Origin: Nocardioides sp. W7
Lineage (GTDB): Bacteria; Actinomycetota; Actinomycetes; Propionibacteriales; Nocardioidaceae
Reading direction: 5' to 3'
Length of the DNA stretch: 64,000 nt
Assembly: GCF_022919075.1 (NCBI RefSeq)
Contig: NZ_CP095078.1
Span: 868,001-932,000, forward strand
Below the pieces are notes generated by a model that made no database searches, was not told the origin of the DNA, and saw nothing but the letters and a program-made list of their open reading frames with translations. Each line of letters opens with the position of its first letter. The stretch's first letter is position 1. The position numbers and the translations under genes are program-made. This document shows positions 37,490-45,960 of this stretch, piece after piece.

Positions 37490-37534
37490 CACGGGGGCTC
37501 CGGCCCCCGTGGATCCCACGGGGGCTTCGCCCCC
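37490..37534 (+). terminator. Tandem GC hairpins after tRNA-Ile
   Basis: Two perfect hairpins in a row: CACGGGGGC/GCCCCCGTG with a 4-base loop, then GGGGGC/GCCCCC with a TTC loop. They sit between the tRNA and the DLW-39 gene and may end or process the tRNA transcript. Confidence 0.5.
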
Positions 37535-37554
37535 AGACCCCACCAGGAGTCGCC

Positions 37555-37683
37555 TTGAAGAAGCTGGTCCTGATCGCGATCGCCGCCGCCGGCGCGGTCC
37601 TCGCGAAGAAGAAGATCGACGAGGGCAAGGCCGAGCAGGCACTCTGGGCCGAGGCCACCGACGCGGTCACCCGGAAGGGCTGA
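37555..37683 (+). CDS. DLW-39 family small protein
   Basis: A 42-residue product starting [19 protein letters not shown] and ending with an acidic/amphipathic half that contains [10 protein letters not shown]. The hydrophobic N-terminus suggests membrane association. TTG start with AGGAG 5 bases upstream. A gene of this family between tRNA-Ile and tRNA-Ala is a recurrent actinobacterial arrangement. Function is unknown. Confidence 0.85.
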   Translation: MKKLVLIAIAAAGAVLAKKKIDEGKAEQALWAEATDAVTRKG

Positions 37684-37693
37684 CCTTCCACCG

Positions 37694-37769
37694 GGGGCCT
37701 TGGCGCAATTGGTAGCGCACCTGCTTTGCAAGCAGGGGGTTAGGGGTTCGAGTCCCCTAGGCTCCACCA
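37694..37769 (+). tRNA. alaT: tRNA-Ala (anticodon TGC)
   Basis: Complete cloverleaf with GGGGCCT/AGGCTCC acceptor stem. It includes the G3-U70 pair that marks alanine tRNAs. The anticodon loop CTTTGCA sits in a CCTGC/GCAGG stem, and the T-arm is AGGGG-TTCGAGT-CCCCT. CCA is encoded at 37767-37769. Confidence 0.97.
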
Positions 37770-37771
37770 CG

Positions 37772-37798
37772 AGAAGCCGCAGCTCACCTGCGGCTTCT
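37772..37798 (+). terminator. Terminator after tRNA-Ala
   Basis: AGAAGCCGCAG pairs with CTGCGGCTTCT around a 5-base loop and is followed by a T-rich stretch. It marks the end of the conserved tRNA block and the beginning of the accessory region. Confidence 0.75.
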
Positions 37799-37864
37799 TC
37801 TGACTTCGGCGTCCGCACGGTGGCCGCCGTGGTGCAGAGCGGCAGATGGCATCGAGTCCCGGTG

Positions 37865-38668
37865 CTAGCGGGTGCTCGCCGTCCGGACGAACGATCGGAC
37901 CTCGCGGTTGAAGGCCCCAGCGGCCTCCACGTTGCTCAGGTGCCCGACTCCCGGGAGTACGACGAGCTGCGATCCGGGGATCTGTTCGTGCAGCTCCCGA
38001 CCGATCGAGAGCGGTGCTCGAGAGTCGAGGTCACCGTGGAGCACCAGGGTCGGGACGTCGATGGTGGGCAGGACGTCGCGAAGGTCTGACTCCGCCATGG
38101 CTCGAAGCATCGTCAGACTGGGTCCGGGGCGGATGTCGGACATCAGGGCGAGCATCCGCCCGACCATCTCCTCGGGCGCCGACTCGGTGAGCATCCCGGT
38201 GAGGTACGTGGCCAGCCAGTCCGCGGGCGGGTGGGTGAGGTCCTCGCCGATCCGCTGCAGGCGCCGCTGCACCTCATCGGCCGGCAGCGAGCCCGCCCAA
38301 CCGGCGTACGCCCCGGTCAGGATCAGACTGCCCGGGAGGGTGGGGTGCCGGCCGAAGAGCGCGAGTGCGAGCGCGCCGCCGAACGAGATGCCGAGCACGT
38401 GGGGGCGGTGCAGCCCGAGAGCGGTCAGGAACTCCACGAGGCAGTCGGCGTAGTCGGCCATCCGGAACGACGCCGGGGGGTCGTCCGAGCCTCCGCATCC
38501 GGGAGCGTCCCAGGCGACGAGGGTGAACTCGTCGGTGAGGTCGTCGAACTGCGGCTGCCACGCCCGGCTGTCGAAGCCGAAGCCGCCGTGGAGGAGCACC
38601 AGAGCGGCACCCGATCCGGCACGCTGGTGGGTGATCCTCAGGCCGCCGCCCGGTGTCACCAGGTCCAT
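37865..38668 (-). CDS. Alpha/beta hydrolase
   Basis: A 267-residue hydrolase of the alpha/beta fold. It shows the oxyanion HGGFGFDSR segment, the nucleophile elbow GISFGG with the catalytic Ser, an Asp region HGDLDSRAP and the catalytic His in GVGHLSNVEAAGAF. ATG 38668 has GGTGAG just upstream. It is the third gene of a leftward set with a methyltransferase and an FAD monooxygenase, 43 bases after the latter. Substrate is unknown; ester or C-C hydrolysis of an oxidised product is possible. Confidence 0.88.
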   Translation of the reverse strand: MDLVTPGGGLRITHQRAGSGAALVLLHGGFGFDSRAWQPQFDDLTDEFTLVAWDAPGCGGSDDPPASFRMADYADCLVEFLTALGLHRPHVLGISFGGALALALFGRHPTLPGSLILTGAYAGWAGSLPADEVQRRLQRIGEDLTHPPADWLATYLTGMLTESAPEEMVGRMLALMSDIRPGPSLTMLRAMAESDLRDVLPTIDVPTLVLHGDLDSRAPLSIGRELHEQIPGSQLVVLPGVGHLSNVEAAGAFNREVRSFVRTASTR

Positions 38669-38711
38669 CTCACCACGGTCGCACAGGGCGACGACCCGGG
38701 GAAGATCATCG

Positions 38712-39836
38712 TCAGGCAGCGGCTGGGTGGGAGACCTCGCGCAGGGGCGCGTAGGCAGCCCGATAGTTCCTGGGACCGAGGACGGGTGCACTCGCGTCAC
38801 GCAGCCAGGCGGGCAGCGCGGCAAGTCGCGACATCTTGTCGGTGGCCGACCGGACGTGCTCGACCCGGGGGCGCCGGAGCCGTTCGAACTCAGGCCCCAC
38901 CCCGCTCCAGTGCTCGACGGGGGTGCGGGCCAGCAGGTCACCGAGGACCAGGGCGTCCTCGAGGGCCATCGCCACACCCTGCGCCCACACCGGGCCGGTG
39001 GCGTGCGCGGCGTCGCCGACGAGCACGAGCCGCCCGTGGTGCCAGTGGTCGAGGTGCACCTCGTCGACCGGGGCATGGTGGAGCTCACCAGCCTGGAGCG
39101 CCTGGGCGACGGCCGCGGTCACCGGCTCGGGGAACCCCTCGGCCGCCTGCGCCAACCAGGAGCGGTCGGATCCGGTGCTCCCACCGCGGGTGCGGGCGGC
39201 GTACCCGTAGACGAGGCCCGCCCCGACCGGGATCAGCAGGAAGGTCTCGTCCCGACCGGCCCAGGCGGTCCAGCAGTCCACCCCAGGATCGGCAGCGACG
39301 AAGCGCCAGCTCGACCCGGTCATCGACGACGGGCGCAGGGCGTCGGTGTCGACGGCCTCCCGCATCGCCGAGTTGACGCCGTCGGCGCCGATCACGAAGT
39401 CGAAGTGGCGCGGCGACGGTGCACCCTCCACGTCGACGTCGACACCGGTGGGCGTGGGTCGGGCAGCCACGGCCCGGGCGCGCTCCAGCTCGGCCGCCCC
39501 GGGCAGTGGGAGGGCGTCGAGCAGGGCGCCATGGCGCACGCAGACCGGGCGCCCGACGTCGTGCCAGAAGCGATCGTCGTCCACGGCGAACAGCAACCGC
39601 CCGCGACGGTTGCGGTACTCCCGTCGTCGCACGGGTACGCCGCCGGCCAGCGCCCGGTCGGGCACGCCCAGCTCGGCCAGGGCTCGCACCGCGTTGCCCG
39701 GCAGGTTGACGCCCATCCCACGCCCGACGGACTCGCGCCGCTCGATGACGGTGCACCCCCTCCCGTGCCGCGCCAGGACCCGGGCGACGGCCCGTCCCGC
39801 GATCCCGCTGCCGACGACGAGGACGGAACCGGTCAT
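38712..39836 (-). CDS. FAD-dependent monooxygenase (PHBH family)
   Basis: A 374-residue flavin hydroxylase. It has the N-terminal FAD loop VLVVGSGIAGRAVA, the DG motif VIGADGVNS and the GD motif LVLVGDAAHATGP, the three class A monooxygenase fingerprints. The ATG overlaps the methyltransferase stop (ATGA). It likely hydroxylates a small, perhaps aromatic, molecule that the neighbouring enzymes also process. The natural substrate cannot be read from sequence. Confidence 0.9.
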   Translation of the reverse strand: MTGSVLVVGSGIAGRAVARVLARHGRGCTVIERRESVGRGMGVNLPGNAVRALAELGVPDRALAGGVPVRRREYRNRRGRLLFAVDDDRFWHDVGRPVCVRHGALLDALPLPGAAELERARAVAARPTPTGVDVDVEGAPSPRHFDFVIGADGVNSAMREAVDTDALRPSSMTGSSWRFVAADPGVDCWTAWAGRDETFLLIPVGAGLVYGYAARTRGGSTGSDRSWLAQAAEGFPEPVTAAVAQALQAGELHHAPVDEVHLDHWHHGRLVLVGDAAHATGPVWAQGVAMALEDALVLGDLLARTPVEHWSGVGPEFERLRRPRVEHVRSATDKMSRLAALPAWLRDASAPVLGPRNYRAAYAPLREVSHPAAA

Positions 39837-40705
39837 CGGAGGTCGCCCTTGCGACCCCAGCCGATGTTGAGCGGGGACGTGAGTACGGCGACCCCGGAGC
39901 CCTCGGCGCGCTCGCGGACCACCGACTCCACGACGGCCCGCATCGTCGCCCGATCGGCCTCGCTGACGCCGACGTCGTCCAGGATGATCGCCGTGATCGG
40001 GTTGCTGAAGAGCATCCAGTCCCAGAGCTCCTGACCGGTGGCCAGCTCCAGTCGCTCCTGTTGCGTGGTGTCCACCTGCACGTCCCGCAGACCGGCGGCG
40101 ACCAGGCGCTCGCGCAGCACGTCGGGGTCGGAGACCTGGAATTCCAGCGGCGGCGGATCCGGTAGGCCCTCGAACCCGGGGGCGACGGCCTGCAGGGCAC
40201 GGATGAAGACCTGCAACACCTCGAACTCCGCGGGCGGGCCGTAGGCGACGAGCAGGACCCGACCCCCGGGCCTGGTCACCCGCACCATCTCGCGCAGGGC
40301 CAGTGCCTGGTCCGGGACGAGCATCACCCCGAACTGGGACCCGGTCACGTCGAACCGATCGTCCTCCAGATCGAGGGCGTGGGCGTCCATCACGGCAGCC
40401 GACGCCTCGCTCAGGCCCTCCGAGCGCGCTCGCGACTCGAACTGGGTCACCATCTGCGGCGCCCAGTCGGTCGCCAGCACCGTGGCACCCAGACGTGCGG
40501 CGGCCAGTCCCAGACCACCCGGTCCCGCGGCGACGTCGAGGAACCTCTCGCCGGGGCTCAGCCCCACCAGGCGGAGAGCCGCGGCCGAGAGCGACTGCTC
40601 GCCCGGCGCGACGTGCTCGGCGTACCCGGTCGCGATCGCGTCCCAGGCCTCCTGGGGCGCGAAGTCGGCGTGCTCAGCGGGGGATGTCTCGTGGTCGATG
40701 GTCAT
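39833..40705 (-). CDS. Class I SAM-dependent methyltransferase
   Basis: A 290-residue methyltransferase. The SAM loop FLDVAAGPGGLGLAAARLG (about residues 55-73), the acidic ATDWAP strand end and the VTRPGGRVLLVAYG segment fit the UbiE/ubiquinone-type class. ATG 40705 is preceded by GAGAGG. It is the first gene of a leftward three-gene unit. Its promoter region faces the flavoprotein gene at 40878 across a palindrome-rich spacer. Confidence 0.88.
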   Translation of the reverse strand: MTIDHETSPAEHADFAPQEAWDAIATGYAEHVAPGEQSLSAAALRLVGLSPGERFLDVAAGPGGLGLAAARLGATVLATDWAPQMVTQFESRARSEGLSEASAAVMDAHALDLEDDRFDVTGSQFGVMLVPDQALALREMVRVTRPGGRVLLVAYGPPAEFEVLQVFIRALQAVAPGFEGLPDPPPLEFQVSDPDVLRERLVAAGLRDVQVDTTQQERLELATGQELWDWMLFSNPITAIILDDVGVSEADRATMRAVVESVVRERAEGSGVAVLTSPLNIGWGRKGDLR

Positions 40706-40740
40706 CTTCTCTGTCCTCTCGGGGAAGGCGGTTGCAGCCG

Positions 40741-40854
40741 ACGCTAGGAAGCGGACCCGCGAGTGCGCATCGGAAGGAACACCCATTCGGGTCGGACCCG
40801 CGATGGGTGGTCCGGCCGACGCGTCGCCGCGGTCCCGGTTCCTAGCGTGGTGCT
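40741..40854. promoter_or_regulatory. Symmetric divergent promoter with 28-bp palindrome
   Basis: Each end of the spacer carries CCTAGCGT reading outward toward its gene, in mirrored context: ACGCTAGGAA at 40741-40750 and TTCCTAGCGT at about 40840-40850. The centre holds a 28-bp interrupted palindrome at 40781-40808, with arms ACCCAT/ATGGGT and CGGGT/ACCCG. CGGACCCGCGA occurs twice as a direct repeat (40752-40762 and 40793-40803). This looks like one regulator controlling both directions; the downstream LuxR-type gene is a candidate. Confidence 0.55.
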
Positions 40855-40877
40855 CCGACCCGTCGCCAGGAGGAGCC

Positions 40878-41972
40878 ATGGAACACGTCGAGACCGTCAT
40901 CGTCGGCGCCGGACAGGCCGGTCTGGCGACAGCGCAGCGCCTGCGCAGGCGCGGCCGGGACTGCGTGGTTCTCGACCACCACCGGCGGGTCGGCGACAAC
41001 TGGCGCCAGCAGTGGGACAGCCTGCGGCTCTACTCGCCGGCGAGGTTCGACGGGCTGCCGGGCCTGCGGTTCCCCGCGGATCCGTGGTCGTTCCCGACCA
41101 AGGACGACGTGGCGGACTACCTCGAGGCGTACGCCGCCCGGTGGGACCTGCCGGTCCGGCTCGGCGTTCGCGTCGAGGGCCTCGCCCCGGCCGCCGGCCA
41201 CGGCTTCGTCGTCACGGCGGACGCCGGGCCCGTCCACTGCGACCACGTGGTGGTCGCGACCGGCACCTTCGGGCGGACGCCCGTGATCCCCGACTACGCC
41301 GCGGAGCTGGACGAGTCGGTCCTTCAGCTGCACTCCAGTGAGTACCGGCGAGCCGGGCAGCTCCGGGACGGGCCGGTGCTGGTGGTCGGAGCCTCGCACT
41401 CCGGCACGGACATCGCCTACGAGCTGGCGCTCACGCAGCCGACCACCCTCGTCGGCCGGGACTGCGGTGAGATCCCGATCCGCCTGGAGTCACCACTGAT
41501 CCCCGTCGTCTTCCCCGTGCTGGTGTTCGCGTGGCGCCACGTCCTGACGCGTCGTACGCCGATGGGCCGCAAGGAGATGTCCGCGATCCGCTTCCACGGC
41601 GGGCCGCAGTTGAGGGTCAAGCGGGCCGACCTCGACGAGCGCGGGGTGGTCCGGCACGAGGCCCGGGTGGTCGGGGTGCGCGACGGGCTCCCGCTGCTGG
41701 CCGACGGAACGGTCGTGGCCGCCACCAACGTGATCTGGGCGACCGGCTTCCGGCAGGCGTTCGACTGGATCGACCTGCCGATCCTCGGCGCCGACGGGTG
41801 GCCCCGCGAGCATCGGGGGGTGGCCGACGACGTGCCCGGGCTGTACTTCTGCGGCCTCTCCTTCCAGTACGCGTTCTCCTCGATGCTGCTGGCCGGCGCC
41901 GGTCGGGACGCCGAGCACGTCGCACGACACATCGCCGGAAGCACGCCCCGACGTGACCACCACGCAGCCTGA
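40878..41972 (+). CDS. NAD(P)/FAD-dependent oxidoreductase (flavoprotein monooxygenase-like)
   Basis: A 364-residue flavoprotein. The FAD loop VIVGAGQAGLATAQRL at the start and a second nucleotide-binding loop VLVVGASHSGTDIAYEL (about residue 165) are typical of YUCCA/flavin-monooxygenase-like enzymes. The NWRQQWDSLRLYSPARFDGLPG segment matches that group. ATG 40878 has AGGAGG upstream. The next gene starts inside or just after its 3' end. Substrate is unknown. Confidence 0.88.
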   Translation: MEHVETVIVGAGQAGLATAQRLRRRGRDCVVLDHHRRVGDNWRQQWDSLRLYSPARFDGLPGLRFPADPWSFPTKDDVADYLEAYAARWDLPVRLGVRVEGLAPAAGHGFVVTADAGPVHCDHVVVATGTFGRTPVIPDYAAELDESVLQLHSSEYRRAGQLRDGPVLVVGASHSGTDIAYELALTQPTTLVGRDCGEIPIRLESPLIPVVFPVLVFAWRHVLTRRTPMGRKEMSAIRFHGGPQLRVKRADLDERGVVRHEARVVGVRDGLPLLADGTVVAATNVIWATGFRQAFDWIDLPILGADGWPREHRGVADDVPGLYFCGLSFQYAFSSMLLAGAGRDAEHVARHIAGSTPRRDHHAA

Positions 41973-42030
41973 CTCGCCCGCCGGGCCGGACCCCGCTCCG
42001 GGAGTATCGTCCGACGAGGAGGTGCCTCTC

Positions 42031-43659
42031 GTGGGCGTGATCGACGACCTGGTGCAGGCTCGTACCGACTACGAGCGGGGCGACTGGACGGCCGCTCTCG
42101 ACCTCTGGTCCGACCTCCAGCCCGACCAGATGAGCGCCGACGACCTGCGCGACGCCGCGCTGGCGGCGTACCTGCTCGGGCGTCGCGAGGCCTCTGTGGA
42201 CTTCCACCAGCGAGCGTTCTCGCTGTACCAGCAGGCTGGATCTGGCGCTGGGGCGCTGTCCTGCTGCTTCCACCTCGCGATGATCTTCGGCTCGGGCGGT
42301 GAGCACGCCCTGGAGAGCGGTTGGACGACTCGTGCCGAGCGACTCCTCGACGACCTGGACGACAACGCGGTCGAGCACGGGTACGTCGCGCTCCTGCACC
42401 TGTACCGCCACCTCGGAACGGGCAACCTGCCGGCCGCCACCGAGGCCGCTCTGGCGGTCGTCGTCGTGGGGAGGCGGCACCGGGATCCCGATCTGCTCGC
42501 CCTCGGCCTGAGCTGCCAGGGCAGGCTCGCGATCTACTCCGGCCACCTCGCGGACGGGTTGGCGCTCCTCGACGAGGCGATGGCCGGCGCCGCGGCCCAC
42601 GAGCTGACGCCGGTGATCTTCGGACACGTCTACTGCGCCGCCATCGAGGGCTGCCAGGAGATCGCCGACTTCGGCAGGGTGGCCGAGTGGACCTCGGCCC
42701 TGCACCGCTGGTGTCTCGCCCAGCCCGGCCTGGTGGCGTTCACCGGTCAGTGCTCGGTGCATCGCGGTCAGCTGATGCGGGTGCACGGTGCGTGGCCGGA
42801 GGCGCTGGACGAGTTCGCGAGCGCGATCGAGCGCTACCGCCTGGCCGACGCGGTGGCCGCGATGGGTCTCGCGGAGTGCGAGCGGGGCGACGTGCTGCGC
42901 CAGCGCGGCGAGTACGACGCGGCCGAGGCGGCGTACCAGCGATCGAGCGAGCACGGCTACGACCCGCAGCCCGGTCTGGCGCTGCTGTGGCTCGCGCGCG
43001 GGGCGAACGACGCCGCCCTCGCCGCCGTACGCCGACTGGTGGCGGAGGTTGTGGACCCGGTCGCCCAGTGCCGACTGCTGCCGTCGGCGGTCGACGTCCT
43101 GGTGAGCGCCGGCGCCCTGGAGGAGGCCCGCGCGGTCGCTGCCCGACTCGACGAGGTGGCCGCACACGTCGGCACCGAGGCGTTGCAGGCGTGTGCGGCC
43201 TTCGCCTCGGGCACGCTGGAGCTCGCGGTCGGTGACGCCGCCGGCGCGCTGCCCTACCTGCGCAAGGCCCGTCAGCTGTGGACCCACGCGCAGAGCCCCT
43301 ACGAGATCGCGCGGGTACGACTCGTGACGGGACGCGCCCTGAGCGCCGTCGGCGATGCCGAGTCGGCCCGACAGGAGCTGGAGATCGCGCGCGCCACGTT
43401 CCGCGAGCTGGGCGCGACGCCGGCCGCGGCGGAGGTCGAGCGCCTGCTGCGACCGGCCGCACACCCGGCCGGGCTGACCGACCGAGAGGTCGAGGTGCTG
43501 AGCCTGGTCGCGTCGGGCCGGAGCAACACCCAGATCGCAGCGGTCCTGGTGCTGAGCGAGAAGACGGTGGCTCGCCACCTCTCGAACATCTTCGTCAAGC
43601 TGGAGGTCGGGTCGCGCACGGCCGCGGCGGCGTACGCCTTCGAGCACCACCTCGTCTGA
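42031..43659 (+). CDS. LuxR-type regulator with TPR-like sensor region
   Basis: A 542-residue transcription factor. About 460 residues of alpha-helical TPR-like repeats (recurrent A...Y...G..A patterns) precede a C-terminal LuxR helix-turn-helix with LTDREVEVLSLVASGRSNTQ and LSEKTVARHLSNIF. There is no N-terminal ATPase, so it is not a MalT/LAL type. GTG 42031 is chosen because GAGGAGG lies 8 bases upstream; an in-frame GTG at 41953 would overlap the flavoprotein gene. It probably controls the neighbouring oxidative gene set. Confidence 0.85.
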   Translation: MGVIDDLVQARTDYERGDWTAALDLWSDLQPDQMSADDLRDAALAAYLLGRREASVDFHQRAFSLYQQAGSGAGALSCCFHLAMIFGSGGEHALESGWTTRAERLLDDLDDNAVEHGYVALLHLYRHLGTGNLPAATEAALAVVVVGRRHRDPDLLALGLSCQGRLAIYSGHLADGLALLDEAMAGAAAHELTPVIFGHVYCAAIEGCQEIADFGRVAEWTSALHRWCLAQPGLVAFTGQCSVHRGQLMRVHGAWPEALDEFASAIERYRLADAVAAMGLAECERGDVLRQRGEYDAAEAAYQRSSEHGYDPQPGLALLWLARGANDAALAAVRRLVAEVVDPVAQCRLLPSAVDVLVSAGALEEARAVAARLDEVAAHVGTEALQACAAFASGTLELAVGDAAGALPYLRKARQLWTHAQSPYEIARVRLVTGRALSAVGDAESARQELEIARATFRELGATPAAAEVERLLRPAAHPAGLTDREVEVLSLVASGRSNTQIAAVLVLSEKTVARHLSNIFVKLEVGSRTAAAAYAFEHHLV

Positions 43660-43818
43660 GATCCCTGCGACTGCGCGCCGCGCCTGCGACCCCAGCGATG
43701 AGATAGGTCGGAGGGCACTCGAATGTAGTCATTTCGACCCGCCGGAGAAAGAGATGTCTTAGCCTGCTCGGAGCAGGGGTGTCGATGGGACGGCCCCTCG
43801 TCACGAAGGAACTTGTCT

Positions 43819-44796
43819 GTGCGTCTGAGCCTCCGCCGCAGTCTCATGTCTCTGGGGGCGGCCGCCGCCCTCGTCCTTTCCGGGCTTGCCATGGCCCCCG
43901 TCCAGGCCGCGTCCGGCGAGGGCGAGCTGACCCTCACCATGGTCGACCCGTCCGGAGCGAAGCTGAGCGCCGTGTACTACGCGGTTCCGGTGGGATCGAT
44001 CAGCCTCGGCGGATCTGGCCTCGAGTACTTCGGGGATGCGGACACCGAGACTGTTCCGTCGGCCCGGTACGGCATCGTCGCGATGTCCCCCTGGGGCGGC
44101 CTGCTCTGTGCCGGTGTCACCCCGTGCGACGCCAGCATCCTGTTCGGGGGTGCCGAGATCTCGGTCGCCGGCGTCGTCGACGTCCCCGAGGAGGGCACCG
44201 CGAGCTACACGTTCCAGGCGCCGACCCCGGGAGTCGTCGTCGGCAGTCCGAAGGCGGGCGCCACCCTGGCCGTCGACTTCTCCGAACCGATGGACCGTCT
44301 CTACGACCTCTTCGGCGGCCTCTACGGCAACACGCAGTGGCTGCGCGACGGCGTGGTGATCCCGGGTGCGACCGGCACGTCGTACTCCATCCGCATCGCC
44401 GACGTCGGTCACACCATCCAGCCGCGGATCTCCTCGTCGGGCCTGCTGTTCGGGGAGATCTTCGGTAGCGCGGGCTCGTTCGCCGAGAAGAAGACGCTCA
44501 CGGGGAAGAAGATCGAGAAGGTCCGGACGAAGGCCAACGTGACCACCTTCCGCCGGGTGGTTCCCGCGGGTCTCGCGAAGAGTGCGTGGGTCGACGTGGT
44601 CTCCGCGCAGGGCAATATCTCCGGCAAGGTGACCGTCCAGGTCGGCAAGTGGAAGAAGACCAAGCGGCTCTGGAACGGCAACACCCGGGTCCTGCTGCCC
44701 AAGCTGAAGCGCGGCAGGTACGCCGTGAAGGTGAGCTACCCCGGGACCGACGTCTACGCGCCTTCGAAGGACAGGATCGTCATCCGCGTCAAGTAG
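43819..44796 (+). CDS. Secreted protein with C-terminal Ig-like repeat
   Basis: A 325-residue exported protein of unknown function. The signal peptide ends near GLAMAPVQA. The outer part is glycine- and beta-rich. The last 60 residues (VTVQVGKWKKTKRLWNGNTR, then VKVSYPGTDVYAPSKDRIVI) resemble the bacterial Ig-like repeats of actinobacterial surface proteins. GTG 43819 has GAAGGA 8 bases upstream; TTG 43813 is too close to that site. A small palindrome, CCTGCTC-g-GAGCAGG, lies upstream at about 43763. Confidence 0.8.
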   Translation: MRLSLRRSLMSLGAAAALVLSGLAMAPVQAASGEGELTLTMVDPSGAKLSAVYYAVPVGSISLGGSGLEYFGDADTETVPSARYGIVAMSPWGGLLCAGVTPCDASILFGGAEISVAGVVDVPEEGTASYTFQAPTPGVVVGSPKAGATLAVDFSEPMDRLYDLFGGLYGNTQWLRDGVVIPGATGTSYSIRIADVGHTIQPRISSSGLLFGEIFGSAGSFAEKKTLTGKKIEKVRTKANVTTFRRVVPAGLAKSAWVDVVSAQGNISGKVTVQVGKWKKTKRLWNGNTRVLLPKLKRGRYAVKVSYPGTDVYAPSKDRIVIRVK

Positions 44797-44848
44797 TCCT
44801 GAAGCACCGAGAACGAACGGTCGGGGCACGCCACCTATTCTGGGAGGC

Positions 44849-45604
44849 GTGCCCCGACTGCTTCAGCCACGTCTGCTGGGCGCGCATCTCCTGGCGCTCG
44901 TGCTGGTGGCGACGGCCGGTCTGCTGGGCTACTGGCAGTACGACTCCTGGCAGGAGCGCCGGGCCGCGGAGGCCGCGGACCTGAGCGACCTCGAGCCCGA
45001 GCCGCTGGTCGACGTACTCGGCCCGGACGACCCGTTCCCGGCCGACAAGGTCGGCCAACCGGTCGAGGTCGGCGGCACCTGGGTGCCCACGGGCACGGTC
45101 TACGTCTCCGGTCGTGAGCACGACGGCCAGGACGGCTACTGGGCCGTCACCCCGATGGCCGTCGGCGACAGCGACGCACCCGCGCTGCCGATCGTGCGCG
45201 GCTGGGTCGCCGATCCCGAGGCGGCGCCGGCGCCACCGACCGGCCCGGTCGAGCTGGTGGCGTGGCTGCAGCCGACCCAGGGCACCAACGAGGCCGACTC
45301 CGACCGCAGCGACGACATCCTCCCGCAGGTCCGCACCGCCGACCTGATCCAGCACGTCGACCAGGACCTGTACGGCGCGTACGCCGTCGCCATCGAGCCG
45401 CTGGACGGCCTCGAACCCGCGACCCTCGAGCAGCTGCCCGACGCCGGGACGTTCACCGCGCTGAAGAACTTCCTCTACGCGATCGAGTGGTGGATCTTCG
45501 GAGCCTTCGCCGCCTTCATCTGGTGGCGCTGGGTGCGCGACCTCACGCTCCAGGAGGACGAGGCGGAGGACGCCGATCCCCACCCGGTACCGTCGGAGCC
45601 GTGA
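44849..45604 (+). CDS. SURF1 family protein
   Basis: A 251-residue membrane protein of the SURF1 family, associated with cytochrome c oxidase assembly and haem insertion. It has an N-terminal helix (about 10-28), a second helix near the end (about 210-228), and between them the extracytoplasmic segment with GYWAVTPM and LPIVRGWVADP, the family marks. GTG start. The stop overlaps the DUF3817 gene by GTGA. Confidence 0.88.
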   Translation: MPRLLQPRLLGAHLLALVLVATAGLLGYWQYDSWQERRAAEAADLSDLEPEPLVDVLGPDDPFPADKVGQPVEVGGTWVPTGTVYVSGREHDGQDGYWAVTPMAVGDSDAPALPIVRGWVADPEAAPAPPTGPVELVAWLQPTQGTNEADSDRSDDILPQVRTADLIQHVDQDLYGAYAVAIEPLDGLEPATLEQLPDAGTFTALKNFLYAIEWWIFGAFAAFIWWRWVRDLTLQEDEAEDADPHPVPSEP

Positions 45605-45957
45605 ACCGCAACCTGACCGCCTACCGCGTGATGGCCACGATCGTCGGCGTGCTGCTGGTCGTCCTGATCCTCGTCGGCGTGCCGTTGAAGTACCTCGCCG
45701 GCGATGGCACCGACCTCCAGGAGATCGGGGCGTGGATCACCACCAACCTCGGCGTCCTGCACGGCTGGCTCTACATGATCTTCCTGTTCGCGGCCTTCAT
45801 GCTGGCGCGCCGCGAGGCCTGGGAGCTGCCGTACACCCTCGTCACCCTGATCTGCGGGACCGTGCCGGTGCTGAGCTTCTGGGCCGAGCACCGCGCCACC
45901 CAGCGGGTCCGCGCCGAGGCGGCGGCCGACGCCCTCGAGCCCGACCCCTCCCGCTAG
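45601..45957 (+). CDS. DUF3817 integral membrane protein
   Basis: A 118-residue protein with three membrane helices (about 10-30, 50-70 and 75-95). The conserved HGWLYMIFLFAAFMLARR segment is the DUF3817 hallmark. Its GTG start overlaps the SURF1 stop. DUF3817 genes are often near respiratory assembly genes; the role is unknown. Confidence 0.88.
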   Translation: MNRNLTAYRVMATIVGVLLVVLILVGVPLKYLAGDGTDLQEIGAWITTNLGVLHGWLYMIFLFAAFMLARREAWELPYTLVTLICGTVPVLSFWAEHRATQRVRAEAAADALEPDPSR

Positions 45958-45960
45958 CCC

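Noticed and set aside
37694..37769. tRNA-Ala as an integration site for the following accessory genes
   Set aside because: I found no second copy of the tRNA 3' end downstream and no integrase or transposase in the block.
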